From Athripsodes cinereus (taxonomy: Eukaryota; Arthropoda; Insecta; Trichoptera; Leptoceridae), in the NCBI GenBank assembly GCA_947579605.1, contig OX388325.1, positions 10,225,572-10,289,571 of the forward strand: 64,000 bases of DNA, given 5' to 3'. The notes under the pieces are model-generated. The model ran no database searches, had not been told where the DNA came from, and was given only the letters and a program-made list of their open reading frames with translations. Positions within the stretch are counted from its first letter, which is position 1, and each line of letters starts with the position of its first letter. Shown in pieces: positions 20,887 through 35,100 of the stretch. The translations under genes and the position numbers were made by a program.

Positions 20887-23800
20887 CAAATGAAGTATGA
20901 TCCATAGGTAATAAAGAAATTAATTGACAGTATTTGACAATAAACTTGTCTATTAATCGATTTGATCTTTGGGCTGACCTTCAGATTCTAAATTCAAAAT
21001 AAAGAAATCCCATATTTAGCTAATAAGTTCGCTGGCTTAAAAATGATAGAGGGAATCATATTTATTCCACTCTCATATACGAAATGGACTTACTCAATAG
21101 GCCAGTATTATTAATATAATAAAATTAGTATAGCAGTCTGAGAATCATAATATTAAAAAGATACTAATAATTAATAATTAGTTGAAAATATGTGGCAGTG
21201 TTTGTAGTATAACTAGAAAAATACAAAGTCTTATTCATACCAAAGGATTTTTTTTAGTTAAATTCACATGTTTTCTGTTACTAATTTATTGAAGATTGAG
21301 TAAAAAAATAATATTGAATAATTTTTACACACCATATTGTCCAGACTTCTATTTCATATTGTATTCAACAGATGTCACTGTGTGTACCAAATTTTAAATG
21401 TTGTAGAACAATAATTTCAAAATACAAACTGATGATTTAAATTTAAAAAGTAATACACAATTCAGAAAAGAATGCAAAAATTCCATTTATAAATTTTCAT
21501 TTATTTAAGATCTCTTGAAAAAACGGATCGGATGGTACAGTTTGGGCCTTTTAATTGAGAGATTCCGTATTAGTTTTCTCCCATTACGATTACTCCAATT
21601 ATACGGCACAAGCATATTGCGTACTGTGAAGATTTTTAGGGCTTTATATAACCAGATTTATGATTTTTTAATTAAAAAAGAATATATTAAAACTAAGCAA
21701 GAAAATATTACATAAACTATCAAAACTGGTTTAGAAAACAGAGAATTTTGTGTTTTATCAATCCTTTAGCATGAAAAATAAAGCGTAGAGATTAAATTAA
21801 AGACAACAATTACTTACAATGTAAGTATTAGTAATAAATTTGCTACATTATTACATGACGTTATTCTCTATGAAATACAAACACATATGTGGTCTCAAAA
21901 AACATTTGAACTGACAGGCATATAAAACGTAGTATTAATTATATAACTATTTGTAACAACAATATTGAAATCCTTTTATTACACAATAAAATAATATAAT
22001 TCTGTCCATGTGAGCTAAAAAAACAACCTTAAGTGATTGCATGCAAAATACAGCGTGAGATGTAATAATCTTAGCATCATGTCCTGTGCAACTAAAAGAA
22101 TGTCACATTACAATTTTTCTGACATTTTATAAGCACAACTTTGTAACATATTTTAAATTTTTTTAAACATATATTTATAATGTGTTTCTTTGTATATTTA
22201 TTGCAAGCAGATAGTTTGTTGGCTATCCCACTTATGGGAAATGCTGTGATGGGATGGATTAATATAAAATCAGAAAATGAAAATATTCAGAGATTCTTTT
22301 AGCTCGCACATACAGAATTATTTTTTCAATATAATTTAAATCCAGAAAAGGATTTTGTCTTATATATTTACAATACAATCTATAATTATTTTTATGTAAG
22401 GTAACTTAGCACTGTTGGTTTTATGTGTCGTTTATTCGACAAACATAAAATTATATAAAAAATCTTCTAAAACTACTAAATAAAGGCATTTCGAGACGTG
22501 TCAATAACAGATCTGTTATACTAACTTATTAGTTTTAAAAAGAGTGAAATGCATTCAAATTCAATGTGATTTTTTTTTTGAAAAGTTTTTTTTTTAGTCT
22601 GGCAATCTTCAATAAAATTGTCAATGACAGCTAGCATTCCAATTTTAAAATTTGAAAGAGAAAGAAAAATAGTAAACTAATATTGGCATAGATAAAGTCA
22701 TTCTTATACCTCCTACTTGAAGAAAGGATGAAAATGTTTTTGAAGTTAAAATATTATCTCTTATGATTTTCTTAAATTAAAATGTACAAAGAAGAAAACA
22801 TGAAAGATGAATAACTATTAGAGGATTGGTTGCTACAATAATTAATATAGATGTAAGTAGTATAAAATTGAAATGAAAAGCAAAATAAAGAGTTCAAAAA
22901 CTACAATAAACATTTGGATTGTTAATTTTTGATCCTAAAGATAACATTTCTAAAATTAATATCCTTGTACTTAGTTTTTCAATATTAAACTGTTTTAAGA
23001 ATAAGAATTGAGAAGAATATAAAAAAGAAGAGAAGTAAGTATTTGAAAAATAGTAGTAAATTTGTTGAATTGCAAAGTAGATAAAAAAGATATTCTAAAT
23101 TTAAAATAAGAGGTTTGAAAATATAAAAGAAATGACAGACACAGCAGAAATAGACAAAAATTATTAATAAGCATGGAAAATAGTAGTAATGGAATTTTAT
23201 GGTCATTGATTTTGTTATATTTGTCTCTGGTATTGACTCATCTCGAATTCACTTATTAGTAATGAAATAACAATACAAGTGCAGTGATATAAACAATAAA
23301 AACAAAAAATAAAGATGACATTTGCTAACATTTTAGTGCAATAATTTAGCAAGACCAATTAGATACCTTATTGATATTTTAGTTTCACTGAAGAAACACT
23401 TAAATTGTTACCAACAAAAAATAATATGAAATATTAAGTTTAATAAAGTTTGTTATCAAAATGGTTTTAATGTAAACATTTTATTAATATTACAAAAGAT
23501 TAGAGTTGAAAACAGCAAACACAGTTTATAGGCAAGTTAAATTTGTGAAACAAGAAACAATTAAATATCATTCACTCTTTACAATCCTTCAATATTTGTG
23601 GATTAAATAAAATTTATATAAAACATAAAAACGTTGCAAAAAAAAGATATTTCTCCTATCTATGAGTTACTTAAAGTCATAGAAATTTAAAAGAAAACTG
23701 TATATAATGTCAGCAAATGTCATAATTATTTATAAATGTGAAAATGATGATTAATGAGTGTCTTACAATAATACAAACACATAAAATAAATTAGAAAATT

Positions 23801-26092
23801 TATAAAGTTTTTATAATAAAGGCAAGAGAAATACATAAATTAGTAATAATTATCAACAAAATACCACCAACAAGTTTTGAAATTTCAAAAACAAGACCCA
23901 ACTCTTCAAAAAAACTCAGATCTTAATTAAATATATTATTTTTATTCAGATCTTACGAAGTTGAATAGTTTTACTTATTTATTATTATTCAAAAATAAAT
24001 ATGTAAAAATAATAGACATAAAATTATTTATCTGCATTATTTGTTCTATGAAAAAAAAAACAGTCTAACTCACAGAATTAAATTTTATTTCAATTGTTTT
24101 CTGTTATATCAATAGTCCTTAAATGTCAATAAATTGTCTTAAAATGTCAAAGTCAAAAAGCATTGTAGAGTTAGGTTACGTTGTTGAAAAAGTCGAATGC
24201 AATATTTGGAACAAGAGAATTCTTTGTTGAATCATTTAATAAAATAATTTGTTTTTCAAATTCAAACTCAGCAGTTTTTCGTCAAATTTACTACAGCATT
24301 GCCGTTGTTATTTTGTTTCAAAAACAAAAGAACTTGATTTGTTTTACAAAAATATATATGCAAAATATATATTTATTGTGTAAATGTGTAAATTACGATT
24401 TATTTTATTTATTTATCATAAGTAAGTTAGAAAAAGAGTATTTCTACAAATGAAATAGTGTTACTGCATCAATCAAAGTGTTTGTTTCATGTATAATATG
24501 AATTTTATTTTATTTAAAAAAAAAAATAATACAAAATGACATTTTAAAGAATCAATTCATAGTTCATAAAAATGTCAGATTACACGAGACATAAAATGTA
24601 AAGTGTTTTAACACTGCTTCTCTTACCAACTTACAGTGATGATAATAATAATATGATAAAATGTGAACGACTTGAAAACACAAAATGTCAAATATTATGC
24701 TAAAACAAAATGATTGTTACTGGATATTAAGTAATTCTTAAAAAATATATTTCATTTATAGAATAATAAACATCAGATACTTTTTGACATTTCTTGTTTG
24801 TTTTTTCAAAGTTGACATTTCGTGTTTTGCCATAAATTGTGTACTTTTTTTATAAATTCCTGTATTCTTATTTTACGTATATTTTTTTATAAAATACGTT
24901 ACAACTCATTATGATATATTAATTTATATTACAATTATGTTTAAACGACAAATTACTAATATTTTTAGTACATTCTACTTTAATATATATATTAACATTC
25001 ACAATATGAAAAACATGGGATATATATATATATATATTAGGTATAATATTTATATATTATTTAATTTCTTCAATGATTTTTTTATCAAGAAATATCACAA
25101 AAATTTTAACAGAATAAAGTAATAATAAAAATTATAAACGAATTTACTTTAATTATTTATTTTTATATTTAAAATATATTTACAATAGAAAAATTATAAA
25201 AAGAAATACACAAGGAAAAACAACACTTATATTTTAATCCTTAAAGTTACATTAATTAATAGAATATACACTGGTCCATACATATCTAGAAAAAATCATT
25301 TTTTAATAAGGTGTTGTATAAAATACGCGAAAGTCACATTATTAAATTTATTTTTAACATTTTTTTTTATTCACTTTGATTTTCTCAGTATTGCGTTAAA
25401 CAGTCTTATGATGCACATCTTGAAATTTTCATCAAGAGTTTAGAACAGAAAAATAAAAACAAAAAACGCAATTATCTTTTGTTTTTTTTTCTCTCATTTG
25501 TTTCTCAAAAGTCGAAACGATGAACAACTCCAAACACAATTATTTTTTTTTAATTTCAGTCCATCTTGATGATGATGTTGATTATTAAATTTCTTGCAGT
25601 CTCATATTTTTTCTATGATCATCTTCATGTTGTCTATGGATCTAATAGGAATGAATAAATTTCTATGACGAGTAAAGTTACTCGTTTAAAAGTGCAATGT
25701 ACTAAATTCTAATCATTTCTTTTAAATCAGTTCTTCTTCAACAACTTTCTTCATCATATTAAATGCATGTTCTACTATGCTTAAAAAATGGAATTTCAAA
25801 ATTTTAACAATTCATTATTTTTATAAATGTTGACAATTTGCATTTGAAAGACCAAATTGTTTACAATCCATCATAGATATTATTTCAACCAATGACAATT
25901 GATTCATTTTATCTATGGATTTCATAGATTATTTTATAAATGTCAATGCATTTCATAATTATTGTATTATTGTCTGTAGAATTTTATCTTTGCCCTTTCA
26001 TCTCTTCTTGACTGGGCTAAATTTTGAAATGTGCTTTTTGCTCAACGTGGCTATTACGGCTATACTGCGTTTCGGCCACATGTAATTAGCCA

Positions 26093-26173
26093 CTATCTAA
26101 CCTCAGCTGAGTTAAGAACAAACGGGACGTAGAACATTTTACTTTCCAATAGTAATGCTGCTGCAGCTTGAAT
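26093..26173 (-). CDS. Hr4: Hr4, last coding exon
   Basis: After a TTTTTCAG acceptor the exon encodes [20 protein letters not shown], then NSAEVR and TAG (26095-26093). It forms the C-terminal end of the ligand-binding-type domain. It is in phase with the GAG|GTA donor of the preceding exon. Confidence 0.94.
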   Translation of the reverse strand: MQAAAALLLESKMFYVPFVLNSAEVR

Positions 26174-29100
26174 CTGAAAAAGAATAGAAAATATTACAAA
26201 AAACACAGTATGTTTATGATATATGGATTATGAATGGTATTATTTTAATTTGTTTATGTCATAATAAGATAAAGATATACAGAAAAGAGAATAGGCAAAT
26301 TATATAAAATAAATAAAATTTAGTTGCTAAATTTCTGCCAGTGATGATATTTCACAATGTCCTCATTGTACAACACTTTTAGAACCACATCATACTCAAT
26401 TACAGTTCTAAGCGGGGCAGTTACCCATTTCGGTGACTTTTTACATACTTTGATACTTATTTTGCCTCCTTTCCTACTACTTTTGAGACCCCAAGGGGTC
26501 AGCTCCCCCTCCCCCTGAGTAAGTACACCCATGTCAAATACTTTCCAATCTTTAATATTCTTTCCACATGGTGGAAGATGCATTAATATTGCAAAAATCG
26601 AACATGACTGTGGCCCAAAGAGCAACTAAGATGACAGAGATGTTATTTCTATGGTCTGACATATCAACTGGTGGTTCTTGGTTGAATCTCATTATAAAAA
26701 GAAAATAAAATGAAACAAGATTATTTAGTCGCAGTGTAATTAACAAATATCTCATTTCATATTAGTTTACAACCCAATGAGTTTGAGTAACAGCTTCCTG
26801 TAAAGTAAGCCAGTTGGCCAAATGTTGGCAAAACATAGCTAACTTCATATCAGACAAATAACTCAAAAATATTGTTATGGGATTTCTAGCTCTTGTTTTC
26901 TATTCATTTTTACTTTTTTTTAAAAACAATACCTACATATTAATTTTCTAGCATTTTCTTTCTTACAAGATTCTGGTTAGAAACCTACAAGATTCTTAAA
27001 AGAGAAGGAAGTATGGTAAAGAAATTCCCTTGCTTTCTTAGTCTAAAGTTTTACAAGAGTTGTTGGGTTATCAAGTTGACATATTTACCTCAGGTATTCT
27101 GGCAAAGAGATCATGTAGTCTGCCAGGATGGTGTGGTGCTGTGTGATGCAAGAAACTACGTAGTGCCTGCACATATCTGTCTTGGATGTTCTCCAACTCT
27201 TCTTCTGAAACAAAACCAGAATTGGGGTTATTATTAATGAAACAACAATAAAAAAAAAAAACATTAAATAATTTTCACATTGTGTTGAAAAACAAGGAAT
27301 AAGTCCTATTCCAACTATTAGCCTTAACTAAGTGACATTATCTTATTTGCAAACAGCGATCGGCACTGCACTTACTCTATGCCTGACTACAATTATTCTC
27401 TATAAATGTCAAAAAAAATATTTTCGGTATTAAATTGAGTCGGTGGATCATTGTTCTATGGGTAAAGTTTTTCATTTAGTCAGGGTTAAGTTTAGATATG
27501 TGTAGTAAACAAGCATAAATATACATTTTCTCTTGAGTTAGACTTCAAGATTCTTTCGTAAAATTGAAAATATTAAAGCTACAACGAAACCAAACATTTT
27601 ATCCACCTTTTTTTTTTAATAAAAGATATATCTGGGTTTTGTTATAAACCCATGTTATCCATAATATTTAAAAATTAACTATTTTTTTTTTCCTGTGTTT
27701 TTGAGTGTCCTGTAAAAGGCAGGTGTTCGAAAAAATTAAGACATTATACATCTTAAATTCAGCGATGAGGTTTGCCACCCATCCTGAATGTCTTGATTTT
27801 ATATTGGCACGAAGAGGACAGTTTGCATGTTTCTTACATGCAGCTGATCTGCTGGCTACCCCACTTGTGGGATATGCCGTGATGGTAAAAAAAAAAAAAA
27901 AAACTATTTTTTGCGATATAAAATACAGTAGTTGTACTTAGATGGTCTTTTATAACGTATCTAAAAATAAGGACACCTTTCCTCAAATATTTCTTCAAAG
28001 GTTTGACATTTGACACTTGCTTAAGTGATTAACCTGGCGAAGTACCTAATGCACAATGACCCTATTATGATGATTTAATTATTTGACTAATTATACCTAA
28101 CATCTCTCATGTAATAAATATCAAATTGAGAAAAAAACAGGGCGTTGGGATACAAGAAGCTCTAAATGAAATGTACTATGTTCACATTTTAACAAACGGG
28201 CTAAAATATTTATGCGAGAAATTGCAGAAATTAGGTCATAATAATTATCGCTTCAACGAGATGAACTACAAAATGAAATATATTTTATTACTTACATTAT
28301 TAAATCATTAAAATTATATTTTTTTAATTATTGACAAGAAAAAAATGTGTCTCAACGTCACAAAAGGCCATGAACTGAAATAAGAATTAAATGGCAAACT
28401 ATCGTAAAGATCCAATTTCCAATATCTGCTACCTACCTAAGAACAATTATTTGTATCTTTATTATTATAAAATAATTTTATATATTAATTTTAACTTAAT
28501 TTTCATTACAAATTGTGATTTGTGACGCAAATATGAAAGCTGTAGTCTTTGTACGAAATTCCTGCGTAAAATATCTATGATGACGTCTTATTAATTGTAT
28601 GCAAAGTAGCGCGTAAGAAATTCTTGAACCTACCAATACTTATTTAAATAAAATAAAGATAGGTATATGCACCATAATTAAAATATTGTCACTCCCATCC
28701 AATTCATTTTATCTTTTGGTAAACGTTATGCAACCTTGTTTTGCCCCTTTCGTGCAACGAATTGATTTGATTTTCTTTCTTAACCCTTTCTTTCGAGGAT
28801 AACAATAATATGAATTGCGGATCGTGCAAAGAGCTGAAGAGGTTCGTACAGGATATAGCGCAATAGAATGAAAGATGCATGATTTTGCTGCAAACCAATC
28901 CACAGGATTAAAAACAGAGAGAGGCATAGCTAATAATATTCAATAGGTATCAGTAGGGAAACATTACGCAACCTTGTTTAGCTACTTTCGTCAAACAAAT
29001 AGATGAGATTTTCTTTCTTTACGTTACTAAAACTATTTTCCTATTTCATTCGCCCTTAATAGTATAAGCTTTTTTGCTATATTTTTGTAGTTTTTGATTT

Positions 29101-32100
29101 TCTTAAGACTATAAAAATTATGTTGTATTTTGTCCACTGTTCAGCAACTAGGTTAAGCAGTAGGGGTATTATTTTATTACAATTAAATAACTCCTCTCTG
29201 AAATACCGTAAAAAAACAATCCTTGTACATTCTAAATTGCAATTATAACTAATTAAGTCAATAAATGACCTCTTTTCATGTAATTTTTCACATTCTGGTA
29301 TCATTATCACAGGAAAAATACATTATTGTAGAAAGGTATTCCAAGCTGTTAGAGATCGTTTATTAAATTCGTCTATTCCATCATGGCATTTTATTTTATT
29401 TATTTATTTATTCATTCTTTACTGTACATTGATAAAAAACAATTACATAAAAGGTATACATTCAAATTAAATACAATCAATATACAGAGGGCGAGTTTAT
29501 CGCAAAGGCGCGATCTCTTCCAACTAACCCAAAAGTATTAACTTAAAAAATAAACAAACATATGATGAAAATAAAAAACATACAGACATATATATAAAAA
29601 GGGAGAGACTGCAAAAAAAAAAAAAAAACAAACATACATGCATAAAGGGAAAGGAAAAGGGGGAAAAAGGGGGGGGGGGTTAGGAGTGATGGGTTTCAGG
29701 TTTCAGAGGCTGTGTTTGTGTTTGTTGAAATCATTTTGTCCTTAACGGCTCGCTTGAAAGACGTCAGACTTTGAGTCAGCCTAAATTTTGAAGGGAGATT
29801 ATTCCAGCAACGAGCACCCTGAACTGCAAAAGATTTTGAGATGAAAGTTGTACCATGAGCCGGGATTGACAGGATGCGCTGGTTATTCGACCTCAGAGGT
29901 AAACCGTGACTCGCCAAGTATTCAAAAGCCTCCTTAATATAGTACGGGGTTGATCCTGCGTACAGAGCATTGTGGACAAATGTGAGTAGATGGAGCTCAC
30001 GTCTTTGTCGTACAGTAAGCCATTTCAGGGTATTACGATATTCAGAAATGTGGTCAGTTTTTTTTAAATTAAAAATAAACCTTATGCCAACATTCTGAAG
30101 TCGATCAAGTTTGTCAATTAGATCCTGATTCATGTCCACATACACGATATCAGCATAGTCGATAATGGGCAACAGCAAGGATTGGACCAATAAAATTTTT
30201 ACTTTAGTGGGCAAGAAGGCATCTCCCACAAGTGGACTAACTTCGCATAAATAGTTGTTAAAAAACACTCATTAGACATATTTAGCTAAATTATATCTCA
30301 AAAAAGTAAAACAAGGTATGTACATACCTAAATTTATTTGTTATCTATACCTAATTTAAATAGAAATACACGATAATTATAGACTACATAGTCCTAGTTA
30401 ATAGACAGGAAATATTTACCTAAATGCATTGTAATAATTAATTGTTTGCAATTGATTAAATAGGGCTTAGTACAAAGACGTACCGAGGATATTTTCTAGG
30501 GAGGACAGCAGCTAAGATTTTTTTTATAAAACTATGTTTTATATAAAAAAAGATGAACTTTTGTTTCTCTCCTTTTTATAAATTTGGTATAAGAAGTATA
30601 GAAAGTGCCCTATGTTTATTTTGTAATTTTTTGCTCCCGACATTTTAAATTTGGTACAAGAATTTGAGAAAATAAAGAACTATATACTACCTACTACTAC
30701 TATATACCATCATGGCATATTCCATAAACGAGGTAGCCAGCAGACCAGCTGTCCTTTACATGTCAACAAAAAATTACAATTAAATTTTATGAAATATGAT
30801 ACTTCGTAGATGCTATTGTAGATCTAGTTACCACCATTTGCTCCCTTCCCCGGGTTCGTCCATGACTTTACAACATTTTTTGAGAAGTTTTTTACTATTA
30901 TTTCTGTAGTTTATAGATAATAACATTATATTTAACAAGTGTTTATAATATGTTTATAAAAAATGTATTGCCTATTAAAAAAAAACAACAACAACAAGAT
31001 CGGAAGTATGCGCAAAAATTACAAGTCGTTTAACATTGGAATAACATAAAAATAATTAATTTAAATGCATCCTTGTGTTAGCCAGCTTATATAAGATATA
31101 TGTAATGTTGTAATAATCTCAGTACAATATTTGAGTTCTCTGTGTATTTATGTTATAAATATCCGGTACAATAACAACTTTACAGGATGATAATAGGTAA
31201 TTTACTGCCCTCTATACGCCCTGTCATCTAATGAGCATGTCCTAAATTTGCTATGGATACATTATTATTTACATTTTTTCACAATATATTTACAAAAATT
31301 TCATTTTAACAATAAAAATTAAACTAGTACGTAAATATTTTACATCAAATCACCAAAATGTTGCTATTTTCAAACAATATTTCGCTATTTTTATAGGCAT
31401 ACTAATACACCCAAGTAGCACATGCTAGTAACTTTGATTCGAGGCCATTCATAAAGTAGTAACATTTAAACGCATTTTCGACACATTTCGACACAAAGCA
31501 AACTATCTGCACTTGGTAATTCCGATTCGAAACTGATTCGAAACTGATTCAACACAGAGCGGCTAAAATGAATAAAGAAACGACGTTTCGAATTCGCTTC
31601 GAAACGTTACAAAACAATGTTACATTAAGCATTTTAGACATAATGTGTGGTAATGTTTTGAAACAGACTTCAAACATTGTGTTGGTTTGAGAAAACTATG
31701 CATTCATACCAGTTCTATTCAAACTGTTTATTGCTTAAGACGTGTTTAATTTTTGTGTGTGCGTGATATTTTTATTATTAACATTCTAAAGTTAAATAAA
31801 ATGGATAGGAAATTGAAAAAGTTTCGTCATTCATCTACATTTTACAGAAATGTTTATAAACTGATGACAAAAGTTGATCACAATCAAAACATAAGAAATG
31901 TACAATCTACTGGTAAGTAAATTTCGAAAATAAAATTGTGTTTTTCCCTGTCCTAACTACATTTCAGACTTGATTAGTAAAACAACAAAAATTTTAACGA
32001 ATAAATTAGTTTCAAAATAGTCATCATAGTTACAAAAGTATCTATTATTATGCTCTAATAAACTTTGATCACCGATATCAATCCCCTAAAGTTTCATTTA

Positions 32101-35100
32101 CGAGCAACGTGCTAGTCAGGAGTCTGCTATGTAAGGGCTGCCCTTCGCTTTGCTCGGAAATTTATTTATTTATAATCACATATACGCTACAAGGCTATGA
32201 AAAACATAAAAAGTATCAAATAGTTTGATGTATAATCTTTAATGTAAAAACTAAGAATAATGTAAAAACAAATACAACAATCCTTTTCAAATACATATTA
32301 AAAAAACACAAAAAAATTAAATCTGAAATACCACTTAATCATTTTAAAATAAAATTTATAGGAATGTCAAATAAAAATGAAAAAATCACTAAAAATAAAA
32401 TTTTAAACATTATCCAACTGTATTAAAATAAAATTTATTGGAATTTATTTATTTACAAATATTTACGGCCAAAGCCTTTAACATGATAGATCTCAATTCA
32501 ATACAACATACACATATAAACAAATTATAAAAAGGCACTTAAAATTTCTGAATACAACAAAAAAAAAAACATAAACCTATAAATAAAAACAATGATAAAA
32601 TATTAAAAAATAGTATAACAATATAATAGTCCTAACCACTAGACGATCACGGCCATTAATTGAATAGATTTTCATTACTTTGGTATGTACATTAATTAAA
32701 AAATTGATAGAATTTACTAGTACAAAATAAAACCTGAAGGAACATAATAATAATAATAATATGAAAATAATAAATAACAAACAATGATTAAAACAACATA
32801 ATCGTTCACAATAGGTAACAAATTAACTGGATTAACATTCTTTACCATTACGTACACTCATGAAATACTCGGAATACATAATTTACATCGTTCAAAATTA
32901 CAAATCAGATATAAAATGAAATACAACAAATCAAAACAATAAAATAGCAGAATAAAAAGAAAGGGCAACATGATCAGAAATCAGGATCTCCATAAATTAA
33001 AAATAAATTTACTATGGTTCGACAAAAAATAGTTTGAGAATCGCGGACTCCTATCTGACAAATATAAAACGCCGAAACAGTAAAGACACGTTTCCAAACG
33101 TTTCGAACCATTTAGACGCGGATTCGAAACATGTTCGAAACGTCGTTACAACTCCATTTTGGAATCATACATATTGATGAAAATAGATTGTATGACGATA
33201 TATCATATATATGTTTATTTAAATATCGTATAAAACTCCCTTAAATGACACATATTTTGAAAAAACTTAGTTGAAGAAGTCATAACTGAAAATAATGAGA
33301 AAAACCTGTATAATTAGAAGCTGCTAGGAACATTCTTTGTACAATTACAATTATTTATTAATATAAATTTTATAGTTAAAATTCTAAAATTATAAAGGCG
33401 CACTAAATAATTGGACCTATCTAACTATTTTACTCGACAAAGCAAGCCTTGCAGGGAAATTTTAGGTTAATATTACGCAGATACAGTATTTATACTTCGT
33501 GTATGTTCAAGTGAATCGACAAATTATTAAAATGGCGTTTGTTGTTTTCCCGCATCCATTATTAAAATCATGATGTTAAACATTTTGAGGTTAGATTATT
33601 CCTCACACGCCATGACATTTGAAAGTAGACACGTCTAGAAACGTCGTTTCGAATTTGTTTTGAAACGTCGTTTCGACATTTCTTCCCCATTTTTAGTCTA
33701 CGTTTCAAAACTGCTTTGTAACGGGGACTTAAAATGTTGCTTGTTTTTGAAACAAATGTTATCGCCGTTTTGAATCGGCGCCCAGAGAGCGACAAAAATG
33801 GTTTCTTGGGCAATTGAGTACAATTTTCTTAGAATGTATTATTTTTATTGACATGGAAGGAAAGACCTGAATCTATATTTATTACATGCAGTGAGTCCAC
33901 CGATTACTTTACTTGTGAGAGACGCAATAATGGTGTAAACACAAAGATAAAATTTACTTGCTTAGTTGCTTTTATTATTTTGATTATTTCCCCCTACGCG
34001 TTGAGTATAAAAGCTAGTATATAATAAAGTACTACTACTACTATACCCACATGCCGTACCCCAATTAGGGTGGGCAAAGAGAATGGAATGTCACATGGAT
34101 CTATCCATAAATACTTCTTTCACTTCTTCTAAATTCATTCGTGCAGTTTCTCATGCATAATATATTCATGCAATTTTCTCTTACTAAACACGCGGCCGTC
34201 TTTGAGATTTTGATCCACGTGGTCAACGCAGGTCAAGTCACGTAATTCTCCGAGGTCTGCGCTTTCCTACACAATATCTTTCAACATCCATAATGCGCTA
34301 CTCCACTTCATATCCTATGCATCGCAACTTAATTACACGCATTTTATCCACAATACTACTTTCGCATCCGCTCATTCTTTTCATTTCCTCATTTGTCACT
34401 CTACGCCAACGTTTTTCCATTATTTTATTCGTCCCAGCGATCGCATCTCGGCGGCATCGTCTTGATCAACCACGTCCAAGTTTCGATTATATAAAATAAT
34501 ACTTGTTCGCATCTAATCCACAAACACAACAGAGAAATAGCAACGTGTTTTATGAAAAATAATAGTCACACGACGTAACTACAAACAAGCACATATACAC
34601 AACTTTAATGTTATAATAATAATATATAGATAGTTAAGTACTTAGTACTTAGTATTGGCTAGAAACGTCAGTAGGTCAATCATATAGGGAGTAATGGCCG
34701 ACGATAAAGGCCGGCGTGTTTCATAACCTTATTCCGTACAACGGCTATGAATCCGTCCTTCTCTAACTAATACAATCTTGTATAAGTTGCGTCATACTTT
34801 TATAATATCGATATAATGTTATCGCGCTATGCGGAATACGTCCACAGACGTTGACCTCGGAGACACCTACCGAGCTATTATAGAAACACACACACACACA
34901 TACACTCATAATACAGAATATTATTTTTACTTCTAGGTCTTTGTGAGTGTGTTAGTGATGATGCATAGCATACAATATTATTTGGTTGTGTGTATGTGAA
35001 CACTTTTTTTACACATGTATTAGCCGTCGTAAGCGCGCGAAATCCATTTTACGTTAGGGCTGACATTTTATGCGCATTTGAGGAAAATTAATGAAGGAAA

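Larger units (their letters stand above)
13927..26092 (-). other. 12-kb AT-rich tract, candidate Hr4 3' UTR
   Basis: The tract starts at the Hr4 stop codon and runs 12 kb with almost no recognisable repeats, in contrast with every other gene-free stretch of similar size here. Only a decayed LINE (20.70-20.81 kb) and a family B tail (22205-22265) were seen. Short ORFs on both strands are of simple composition. Very long 3' UTRs occur in insect nuclear-receptor genes, so this may be transcribed with Hr4. Inference only. Confidence 0.4.

Noticed and set aside
14000..26000. Pumilio-like UGUANAUA sites on the minus strand in the putative Hr4 3' UTR (about 14.99, 17.44, 19.23, 22.37 and 25.18 kb)
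   Set aside because: A rough estimate for such AT-rich DNA predicts about five by chance in 12 kb, which is what is seen.
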